Positions 35,337-45,112 of a stretch of 64,000 nt of DNA are shown here, piece by piece. Location: NCBI GenBank assembly GCA_030015575.1, contig JASDDO010000016.1, positions 108,519,241 to 108,583,240 of the forward strand, in the 5' to 3' direction. A model generated the notes under the pieces. The model saw only the letters and a list, made by a program, of their open reading frames with translations. It had not been told where the DNA came from and made no database searches. A program made the position numbers and the translations under genes. The DNA comes from Agapanthus africanus. Taxonomy: Eukaryota > Streptophyta > Magnoliopsida > Asparagales > Amaryllidaceae. Every line of letters begins with the position of its first letter. Position 1 is the first letter of the stretch.

Positions 35337-37557
35337 TGTAGGGTTCCTAGGCACGCTAATGAGGTCTCACAAGGCATCAACCATGCCAATTTTAAATTTT
35401 ACGGGTGCCGAGAAACCCTAATACGGATCGTTGACTAGAAGTTTAGGCGAAAAACGAAACTAGTTAACATCTTAACTAAAGGAGAGAGGCTACAACCTTT
35501 GTAGATCCGGTTCTCCACTTCCTTAGCTCCACGTAGGCGTCCTCTCGCTGTCCATCTCGAATCCCGACTCAATCGTCGGCTTCATCGGAGAAATGGGCGG
35601 ACTAGGTCGTCGGCTTCATGCCGAAGATGATCTACGTCGAGGCATCACAAGTTCAAGCTCCAACTTCACCAAGTTGTGAAACTTGGGAAGAAAACACCCT
35701 ATACTACTAGGCAAGAGGTAGAGGGTGAAGAAATAGGAGGTGGGTTCACTTTAGAATTGGATTTCTCTCACTTTTGCTCAAGTTGCCATTGATGGACTTA
35801 AGCTTTTCTTGAAGAAGAAGATGATGAAGAAGAAGAAAGAATATGATGAGTCTTCTCAAATGAAAAAGAAAATGAAAACTTATCATAGTCTTAACCATAG
35901 TTAAGTGTAGAGAATGAACTTGGGTTAGTTCAAATGGTTAGGGTTAAGCATGAGACAAGAATGGTGACTAAGTCAAAGCTTCATGAAGCTTCAATAAGAA
36001 ACAAAGAAAGCCACCATTCTCATCTTTATCTTTTCCAAATAAATAAATAAACAAATAAATAAATAAATGAAAAAGCAAAACCCTAATCATCAACTTAACC
36101 ATGGTTTAATTCTATACACTTAACCAAATGAGCAAGCATCATCAAACATGATACAAACATGTGCACAAAAGTATATCACATATACAACTTGCACATCAAG
36201 TGATAAAATCCATTTAAAGTGAACTAATACTAGCTAATGCAAAGTAATATATCAAATATATAATTATACATTAAATCATTAAATCAACATTTGATTTAAC
36301 GATCTGGTCATATCGCATATAACCGACTAGTATCCTATGTATCGGCTTATCGAATCAACCCTTGATTCGATATCTAGGTTATATCGAATATAACCAATCG
36401 ATACATCCATCGCGAGAATGAAATACGGTATCACATACACGCATTATTCTCGGTCCTGCACATATCTCATATGCGCTCCAATTTCGTTTCGCTTGAGCCA
36501 GGAAACCTCTGTGTAGGACTCTAAAGACTCGTCAATACGCCGGCAGCAAATGATGATCATATCAATCACCCACAAGCCGCAAGCGGTCTGCTAAACGTAA
36601 CGGCCATCCGGGTATTGAACGATTAGAAGATCGACGAGCTAGCCCGCTCACACTCCTGTGAATCCAACCAGTAACACTTACCGTACAGTCCGGTCTGTTC
36701 GTCTGATATGTCGCATATCAAGTTTAGGGGTGGTAAACGTCAGACCCCAATAACCGATAAGTCGTGCCGATGTGAGGCTCATAACGGGTCGAGAAACTAC
36801 TGGTAACACTTACCAGCAAATCTCTGATCAGCCCTGGCCAGGGACTTCCCTGTTACGGCCAATCGAGCACAGCGCAACATCAACCCCCAATACCGGGAGA
36901 GACGAAACCCCTCCTATCGCTCATTGCCTCCATGTGACTCGGGACTGTGCCCAAAGACCACCGTTTTGCACGCCCTCATGGACGTGGTAAGGTGGAGATC
37001 AAAGCACAGTGGGAATCACACAAGACTCTATGACGATCTCGGGTCTACAGACTAACCTGCACAAGTGTCACCTGAGAACTGCCATCTGACGTGAGGTATA
37101 ATACCATCTGGGAGTTCTCGGCGAGTCCGTCCTGTGTACCCAGTCTCCACTGAGCACCCGTATACCATCTCTGATGTCAAACACCAATGGATATGGGATC
37201 ATCCATCGCCCATCTCATGGGTCGAGAAGCGTATACGCTAGTCTACTCTGGTATATCGATGCCCCGTCTCGATGCACCCACGACTAGGGACCTTGAAGGA
37301 TGTACTTATGGACTACCATGTCCCCACTAGTATGATCTGCATCATAGTCCAGGTAGTCAAGTACACATCCTAAGGGCTTTACCAACATGTAACCATAAGA
37401 CAGTTTAAAGAGACTAGTATACATGTTAAGATAAAGAGTAACCAGATAGCATACTATCATATCGAGCAAGAAAGTCATCTCTATATATGTCCAAGCATCC
37501 AATATAATATACATCATCTGTACAATACTGGCCTCTAGGGCATACATATAACTAACA
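35337..37557 (-). repeat. Copia-B 5' LTR
   Basis: This 2221-bp LTR is the partner of 26955-29176, with the same TGTAGGG and ACTAACA borders on the plus strand and the TSD AGATG after it. It would drive transcription leftward. Confidence 0.93.
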
Positions 37558-37562
37558 AGATG

Positions 37563-39170
37563 CAGTTTAGCGATCATGGTGTTTAGTATTTCAGCTCCCG
37601 CATATTATCATTGTTGCTCTGCATCGCATACCGTTGTGATTCATATTCTATTATTGACATCCTGCTGCTAGGACACCAGCACCATTACCGATGATGCGTA
37701 TGTACCACGTACACTTATTTGCTGTCGCACACATATCTTCATCGGTAATTGCCATGTCACGTACACTTAGAGAATATTATTGCCTAATTTAGCTTGTTAT
37801 CTAGTAGTGACATGATATTAGTGTACTTGCTATATATACCAACTTGACATTGTAGTTATTACTTGTCACTTCATGCATGCTGTTATTCACTATATGCTGC
37901 ATTCATGGATTCTCATGCTTATATTCATGATTTCACATGCTATTGATGATTTGGATTCGAGTTTCCATGAGATTTTCTGGATTTGGAAGAAAACCGCAAC
38001 ACATATATATACTGCTTTCTCTCTTTTTAAATAAATGCAGTTTCCCATGATGTATGAGTCGTCCACCATGAGTTTTGCTGATAGATTTCGAGACCCGATT
38101 CGAGGAGGCGGATGAACCGTTTCGGGTACATGGTGGGCCCGGTGCGGTACCCCGGGGCAAGAAGATCGCAGGAGATAGCGTTGAGCCTGGAAGGGGAGCA
38201 CGACCGACCGGTGATATTACCCGACACGTCGGATATCCGGAGGATACCGTCGTAGTCATGAGATGGATAGTAGGGGCCGATCTGGACTGACGGCGCCCTG
38301 GATATTATGATTGAGACATTGAGATTTGAGATATTGAGGTACAGAGATTGTGATACAGAGATATCGAGACATTGAGATTTATGATTTGTGCCGATACTAG
38401 GCACTGTTTTATGCTGATTTCATCGTGATACCTCATTTTAAAAATACAGAAATCTCACAAAGTTACAAAAGCAGTTTTTTTCAGTACATGCATTCTGTTT
38501 CATGCATTCATACATCATTCATATGATATATTGCCACCTGATGTACTGGCACAGACACATAGGTTTACACCGGGGTTAGATATTTATACTAGCCATGGTT
38601 AGAGATTGCTGGTTTTATACTTGAGGATTATATATATTGATCGTATGACCTAGGAATGCATCATACATGCGATTTTCTGTTCGTAGATCTTTTTCTACTC
38701 ACGAGTTGGCAACTCACCCCCGTTGTGCCCCAGTTTCTTGCAGGTGTTGTCGTACGGATTCTTTACGGCTTTGCGGGCACTGTACCTTTCGGGTGACTTG
38801 CTAGTAGGTGGGTTTATTGTATCTTACCCATCATTATACCTTGTATATTATATTTCAGTTGTATCTAGAATTTCCATCAACCAAACTTGTACTTATTTGA
38901 GATAGAGACCAGTGATGCATACTCTTTCGACCTTAGAGTCGCGTGTTATATTTCCTTGGGTTTCTTGCTGGTTGAGTTTCATTTCTGTTGTGATCCTCGC
39001 CTTTAGGCGTTGTATATTATGTGCATACAGGTTGATTTGATATGGTTCTTCCTATTCTCTACCACTTCTCTTGGTTTGGATTTCTGGGTTTCGGCTTACT
39101 TAGCATACGTACGCCTTGAGACGTTCGTAGCCTAAGTGCCGGTCATGTTCCGTACTTTCGGGTCGTGACA
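37563..39170 (+). repeat. LARD-like LTR, right piece
   Basis: This continues 26954 after removal of Copia-B. It follows the LARD-1 LTR: the inverted repeat 37684-37749, the strongly conserved block 38088-38240 (FETRFEE-like frame GAGACCCGATTCGAGGAG), the ACTCACGAGTTGGCAACTC block near 38699, acceptor-like TTTCTTGCAG/GT at 38734-38743, the CCTTAGAGTCGCG block near 38931, and the U5 hairpin 39098-39137. It ends CGTGACA. Small frames here are chance. Confidence 0.75.
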
Positions 39171-39175
39171 CATAT

Positions 39176-39369
39176 ACTCACAGTAGGATCGTGATCCAAA
39201 TATCATCGTTTGATAAAGTCGAAGGAATCCTACCAAAATTATCACACTCCAAATGGTACGCAACACCAGCAAGTTTCAGTTTCTTTAGAAACTCCCGATG
39301 TGGATTTTTTCCCCATGCTCTTATGACCTTGACGAAGGCCAACATATCATAAGTCACATGTCAAGTTCT
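39176..39369 (-). other. Copia-A leader piece with hairpin 3
   Basis: This short piece of Copia-A leader lies between insertions and aligns with 32810-32955 of Copia-B. It contains the two-tier hairpin at 39320-39353: outer CTTATGA/TCATAAG, inner CCTT/AAGG with loop CGTC. GTTCT at 39365-39369 is the Copia-D TSD. Confidence 0.75.
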
Positions 39370-41473
39370 TGTTGGAGATAGTGCCCTCAAAGTCAATTAT
39401 TGGATCGCCGGTACGTGATTGCAATGATTGAGGAAGGACTTATACCGATATGACAGTCTTACTCAAGATGATAGTATGCTATCTGGTTTATCTTTATCAT
39501 CGTATACATGCTTTAGTTTGCTATTGCATGATTGATAGAGCCCATAGGATTCTGCTTGACAGCCAGCAGTATGATGGCAATCATATACGTGGGAGCTGGA
39601 GTCTATAAGCACATCCTTAAAAGTGTCCCTAGTCGTGGGAGTTTCGAGACAGGGCATCGATACTCCAGAGTAGACTAGTGTATACAGTCGAGACCCCTAC
39701 GAGGGGAGATGGCCGGTCTCACAAGCCATTGGTGTCAGTTTTATCACCTAAGATGTATACAGGTGCTCATTGGGTTATGAGTACACCGGACAGGACTCGC
39801 CGGGAACCTGCTAGTTGGTATTATACATATCGTCAGATAGCAGTTCCCTGGTGACATGTGTACAGGTTAGTTCATCGACCGAGATCGTCATTTGTCTCGT
39901 GTGAGTTCCCACTGTGCTTAGATTACTACCCTACCACGCTCAAAGGAGTTGTGCAAACAGGTTTTAGTTGGGTACAGTCCCGAGCCATATTGGAGGCAAG
40001 TGAGTGGATCGTCGGGGATTCGTCTCTCTCGGTATTAGGGGTTGATGTCGCGCAGTGCACGGGTGGCCATCACTAGAAACCCTCGGCCGAGGTAGTGGAG
40101 AATTACTGATTTGGATCAGTAGTTTCTCAGGTAGTGATGGGCTTCATGCCAACATGATTTATCGCGTTATTAGGTGTCTGACTTTATCCACCCCCCTAGA
40201 CTCGATATGCGATACTCTTTAGACGAATGAACCGGACTGTATATACATTGTCACTGTCATGCTCAGTAGGGTTTATGGATGAGTTCGCTTGTCAGCTTCC
40301 CTTCCAATCAATATATAGGCAAACCGTTATGTACAGCTTGTACCTCTAACGTGCTAGAGGTTATACCCAGTGCCGATGTGTTGATGAGACATTAGAGTCC
40401 CCCACAGACACTTTCCCAAGTTCGGGCGAAACATTGTAGAGGCCATATGGGTTTATGGCAAGGTTCGGAAAAAGCACGTGCGTTTTCGCACGTGTCGTTT
40501 TTCGGACAGATAATACTGGTAGGCTTTGGTTTAAGCCGGAACCCAGTATTATACTGTCTAGATATAATATCTTTGTCTCAGTTGCATTTGTATTCGGTCG
40601 TAATACAAATGTGGCTATGTTTATACTGATACGGGGTTATCCTGAAATTCGTTTCAGGATCACTTTTGGAAGTTGCCAGTTTCCAGTTTTCTATCAGCCG
40701 TATTTTGACATTCGGTTAAATGCAGATTTATCTTTTCTTGATGAGGTGAGTCAGTGTTCTAGAAGGTTCTAGAGAGGGTGACAAGGCTAGTGAGTCATTA
40801 GGTCATTAATGGTGTATTTAATGACAAGGTGACTAGGTTAATTGTGATTGGTTTGCTTTAAATGCTTTCATACTTGATGCTAAGATATTTGTTGTTGATC
40901 TTTTCCTTTGTGGTCACCTTCCCCCTCCTACACTCACCTCCCTCCCTCTCTATAAGTGGCCGGCCCCCTCCCCTCCTCTAAAAGCTCATGGTTGTTGTTC
41001 ACAAGGAAAAAGATTATGATAGATTCGGGTTCATGAAAATTAGATAGCTTCTTTCTCATTTTACCCGATCCAAAAGGCAACTTCCATAACCGTTCGTCCA
41101 TAGCCGTGGACGTAACGAGACAAAGTGTTTTACTCATTCTCTACTTCATCTTGGTCATCTCTTTTATCAAACTTGACGATCGAGTTGCCTCGGTTCAGAG
41201 GCGGGAGCCCGTTTAAAGATCCGTCGACGTGGTGCCACCTGGATGACAAGACTGGAGATCGAGGAGATCGGAGCAGCCGCAACAAGCGTGGGATGATGGT
41301 TGAAGACCGAAGGACTCGGATCATTCGGTATAACCTTTCTACCCACTTTCTAGTTTGTTAGTTTAGCTTTAATGGTAAATCCGGGTTACGGTACACGATA
41401 GCGCCAGTTGTAAAAAGTTTTTGTTCCGCATTTGGCGTCTGTTAGACGGCCGGGGCGCTGCCGTGGACTTACA
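39370..41473 (+). repeat. Copia-D 5' LTR
   Basis: The 2104-bp LTR begins TGTTGGAGATAG and ends GGACTTACA. The first half resembles other copia LTRs of the window (GGCATCGATACTCCAGAGTAG and GAATGAACCGGACTGTA blocks). A TATA box lies at 40951. Frames such as 40455-40772 and 41125-41361 recur in the 3' LTR with changes and show no domain. Confidence 0.92.
40951..40956 (+). promoter_or_regulatory. TATA box of Copia-D 5' LTR
   Basis: TATAAG follows a pyrimidine-rich CTCCCTCCCTCTC run and precedes TGGCCGGCC. The 3' LTR copy is 60469-60474. Transcription would start roughly 30 bp downstream (inference). Confidence 0.55.
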
Positions 41474-41474
41474 C

Positions 41475-41487
41475 TGGTATCAAAGCC
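41475..41487 (+). other. Copia-D primer-binding site
   Basis: TGGTATCAAAGCC follows the LTR end TTACA after one base. It is identical to the site of element F and differs by one base from that of Copia-A, Copia-B and LARD-1. Confidence 0.85.
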
Positions 41488-41850
41488 ACACCATTAAGCT
41501 ATACTAACTTGCGCTAACACGTTTAAAACATCGATCGAACGGATTTTCGAAAACCGCAAATTCCAAATTCAAAGTTTCTGTTAATTTTAAACAGTGCCTG
41601 AAAATTATTTTGATCATGTCAGAAAATTAAGCAGGGTTTTTGAAGCCTACGTCAGAAAAATGGGCACGTGATCCTACAGAAATGCCGCGGATCCGCGGTC
41701 AAACCTAGGGTTTGACCGCGGAACCGCGGCCGTTATATGGGAACAGTGAACCAGTTTTTTGCAGTGGGGTTGTTTTGGGAATTTGTGGGTTTTGGAATAT
41801 TTCTTTTGAGCCCAGATTTTTTTACTGTACAACAGATGTACGTGGGCCCC
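41488..41850 (+). other. Copia-D leader, first part
   Basis: AT-rich leader with a near-perfect GC-rich palindrome at 41684-41730. It stops at the Athila insertion. No coding potential. Confidence 0.75.
41684..41730 (+). other. GC-rich palindrome in Copia-D leader
   Basis: Two 22-bp arms (41684-41705 and 41709-41730) pair at 21 positions around a 3-nt loop. Each arm contains two CCGCGG units. It lies 197-243 nt after the primer-binding site. Confidence 0.85.
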
Positions 41851-43423
41851 TGATTGGTAATCATTTTGCCTGTTCAAGTTTAGTTAATTACCGCAATCAA
41901 GACGGTTTCGCTTGTAGCTAGCCGGTTGAGTATGGGTCGTCCGCAGGGAGACGGGAATCTTTTTCTATGTGCTTTAACGAGTTAAGTCCGATTTTCCAGA
42001 TTTGTTTGTGATTAACTAAGTGTTAAAATGATATGTAAAGAGAGCTTGTTAGGGTTAGGATTAGGTTAGTTTGAGTTAGGAGTCGCTCACTTCTTTCGTT
42101 GCCACTCTTAATATCGGTGTTACGGTAATCGGCAACAACGGGGATTAGCACGACTAGGAAGGAACTTGCGAGTATAAGCTAGGCTTTCCAACGCTTAAGT
42201 TCTTCCTTTTGGTGCTTGTCCGTCCGTTCTTGGCTCTTAGCCATAACCTCCGGTTAATTCAACCACAACCGGTCTCACTACGGAATCACCGCTATCATGT
42301 AGGATACGGTGCCGAAGGGAGCGGATTGTGGTTCAATTAACGGGAGTCGATTTAAGATGTTGGGCAACGAAAAAGTGAGAGAGATTTCCTTCTCTCAAAC
42401 TTCTCTTATCCTATCCTAACAAGTATGAAACTACTCACACATCATATTGAAAAGAAAACAAAACAAAAGAGGAATATAGAAAGAAAAAGATTAGAAGATA
42501 ACAACTAGCTATTTGCGACCTCACCTTGACAAGGATCAAGCGTAAGCATCATGGTTGTTTAAGGATAAAGGAAAAGAGAAAAGAAAGAAACAATAAGAAA
42601 TAACAACAACTAAGTTAACAAATGAAAATTACAAGCAATAATAATAGAACAAGACAAATATGATAACAAAAGGAACTTCTTTATTCATCATTCTTCACTC
42701 ACAAAAGCTCACTACAAGTTTTTCAATGGAGAAGAGATGAGAAAAGGAAGAAGAACAAGTATTCTAAAACCTAGAAAAATACAAGATTATGCACACTTTG
42801 GCTTCACAAGTTCTGGACTATTTATAGGCAGGAAACTGAAAATCTAGGGCAACCATCAGAACACAAATGAAAGGACTAAAGAGCCCCTAAAAACTTTTCT
42901 TCTGACAAGCCTAAACGGCCGCGGAACCGCGGCCTAGACCCCCTATTGGCCGCGGTTCCGCCGCACTATAGGTGAGTTGGGCTGTCGGCTTTTGTGTGCT
43001 GCCCTGGTCTGCTGTCCTCTTTTGTCTGGTACATGTTTTTTCTGATAATCTTTCCACATTTCTTCCAGAATTCTAGTGGATCAAAAGGTGATTGGACATG
43101 GATCTTTTGTCATGATTTTCTCGAGCTCCCCGTAGATTTCTTGGATCTTGTGTTGCCATTGAGCCTTGTGCATGAAAATGACATTGATTGCCATTTTGTC
43201 TCCTAAACTGGTGTGTGGCAACAGACGGATAAAGAGCGGAGACCCGTGTTTTATCTGTGCTTGGAAGGAACCCGGATTTTGTCGTGTTTTTCCATGAACT
43301 TCACCGTTCAGAGTCGAGAACCTGTATCCTGCAATTGACTAGCAAACACGGCTCAAGAGTACTACCGATATGCAATATGATAAAAATTGGGCGGTATAAA
43401 AATGCAAAAATCTGATATGAACA
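41851..43423 (-). repeat. Athila 3' LTR
   Basis: The LTR reads TGATTGG to TGAACA on the plus strand and is nearly identical to 52230-53804. It contains two GC-rich motifs, 42917-42934 (a perfect 18-bp palindrome) and 42948-42964, and a TATA box on the minus strand at 42818-42826. Confidence 0.92.
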
Positions 43424-43440
43424 AATACCCCCAAACTTAT
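43424..43440 (-). other. Athila polypurine tract
   Basis: ATAAGTTTGGGGGTATT on the minus strand directly precedes the LTR start TGTTCATATC. Two more copies of its core AAGTTTGGGG lie upstream at 44861-44872 and 45040-45050. Confidence 0.8.
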
Positions 43441-45112
43441 CATTTGCTCGTCCCGAGCAAAGCCAATTTATTCACAAAAAATTTCCTAACCTCACTTCGC
43501 AGGGAACGCGATTGCACTGAGCATGTGCACAATAAGCCGTTAAACCTCTAGGTGTCCCTAGTAGGAGGAGTGTTGTCTCCTGAGGGTTTTCAGCGGATAC
43601 TACCCACAAAATCCGGTCAAGTTGGTTATGTAAAATAACTAAGATTCAAACCCTAAAATTTTGTTTTAGAAAATAACAATTCTATTATCCTAAGTCTAGA
43701 CTATCGAACCTTTATTTTTCACACCTCGCTTCTTATTTAACTACAGCTTTTATATGTCTTCACGTGTAGTGCAAATAGTGTCGTTAAGTTCCAGAAAGGT
43801 CGAATAAAGTCCTCATAATAAAGCCCGGATAAGAATTTTGAAAGGATCACATAAGTTTTATAAAGAGTTAAGCATTTTTCAAGTTTCATTTTCCAGTAAG
43901 GTTTCAACTTCAGAATTTCTATCTTCTTTAACAGGAAACTAGGTCTTATTTTTCACTCCACCTTTTTCTTGTTTTCATTTCATACACACCTCTCTGAGCG
44001 TGCAATAGTCTTTATCATAGAATAAAACCTTCATATCTCTGCTAAAATTTTTTTAAAATCCCGTCTTTTATCAAGATTATTCTCACACAAAGAACCGTTA
44101 GGAATTTTAACTCGGAGAGAACACTTTCTTGACTTTGTTTTAATCTGGACTTTCTAGGCTTCTTAGCGAGCTTTGGTCCAATGCACCCAAACCAGTTGGT
44201 TTTAGGGCATTAGGTGTAGAAACACCCCAGCGGACTTAATTACTCAAGTTACCTAGGTCCAAAAACAAAAGACAGTTTGGCGTGAAAATCATGATGATTT
44301 AATACGAACGGAGATATAACCGGCAGTTCAATATTTTTTTGGATAAAAGACGTGTTTAGTGGTTTCGGTGTGTAATCATTCCAATCAAGTTTCAGATGGG
44401 TTATTTTTCAGACTTAGTTCCAATTAAGGCATCAATAACATTCCTTCATATTCTCTCACTTCATAAACTATTCTTGATATTACTTATTTCAGAACAAACC
44501 TATTTGATCCTCAGAAAATCATTTATCCATTTAAAAGTTTTCCGACATAAAAGACTTGTCATCTAATTCCAAAAACTCACGGCACGTGTAGTGTGATGTA
44601 AAGACGTATATCAGCTATAGTTAACTTCAAAGGAGAGTTATCTTTCAGGTTTTCAAAATCTAAACATAAGATTTAGTTATCTTATTTTATCAAACAAAAC
44701 CGTCGAAAATGTTGAATCAGAGTCCTCCCACTAGCTAACTTGACAGAAAAGTTTTTATGTTTTTAGAAAGTTTTCAGATTTTTATGGATTTTATGGATTT
44801 AAATATGCAGATGCAAAATATACATATGAATGCGAAGGTTAGAAATGCGTACCGAGCGTACCCCCAAACTTAAACTGGACAGTGTCCTCACTGTCATTGC
44901 ATGAAGAGATCATTTGAAGGGTCAAAAATTGTCGGTTAGCGATACACAAATTTTTTTTCTGTTTTTGTTTTTAAAGAAAAGAAAAAGAAAAAGAATGGAA
45001 AAGAATATCCACAAATATATACAAAATGGTTTATACATTCCCCAAACTTATTTGGAACAGTGTCCCCTGTTCTTGGCTGGATAACCGAAGTTTGGTGGTA
45101 GGCAGAGGAAGA
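43441..45112 (-). other. Athila 3' non-coding region
   Basis: This AT-rich region lies between the pol stop and the polypurine tract. No frame above 60 codons and no env-like signal or membrane segment was seen. It contains the two extra purine-tract copies, each associated with a CAGTGTCC motif nearby. The A/T homopolymers near 44950-44990 are simple sequence. Confidence 0.7.

Larger units (their letters stand above)
26955..37557 (-). mobile_element. Copia-B: gag-less Ty1/copia element
   Basis: This structurally complete element of 10603 bp has LTRs at 26955-29176 and 35337-37557, a polypurine tract at 29177-29191, a primer-binding site at 35324-35335 and TSD AGATG (26950-26954 and 37558-37562). 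It encodes protease, integrase, reverse transcriptase and RNase H on the minus strand, broken by two frameshifts and a stop, but no gag. The two LTRs differ at only a small number of sites by eye, so it is a young insertion. Related to Copia-A but a distinct copy with its own LTR sequence. Confidence 0.93.
24208..39170. mobile_element. Chimeric LTR unit with two inverted U5 ends
   Basis: The unit is bounded by TSD CATAT (24203-24207 and 39171-39175) and by 55-bp terminal inverted repeats with one mismatch. Both ends are the U5 end of an LTR (reading CGTGACA outward). The left part is a minus-oriented 803-bp LTR with its polypurine tract and a little internal sequence. The right part is a plus-oriented LARD-like LTR. 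Copia-B sits inside; without it the unit is 4355 bp, close to one LARD-1 LTR (4.58 kb). Integration-type ends and the 5-bp TSD argue for an integrase product rather than a DNA transposon. It could also be read as a solo LTR whose 5' part was replaced by an inverted piece. Confidence 0.8.

Noticed and set aside
24208-39170. DNA transposon with terminal inverted repeats
   Set aside because: Ends are TG...CA and 55-bp U5 sequence of an LTR family, a polypurine tract is present, and no transposase is seen.
43441-45112. Athila env-like gene
   Set aside because: No frame over 60 codons, no signal peptide or membrane segment.
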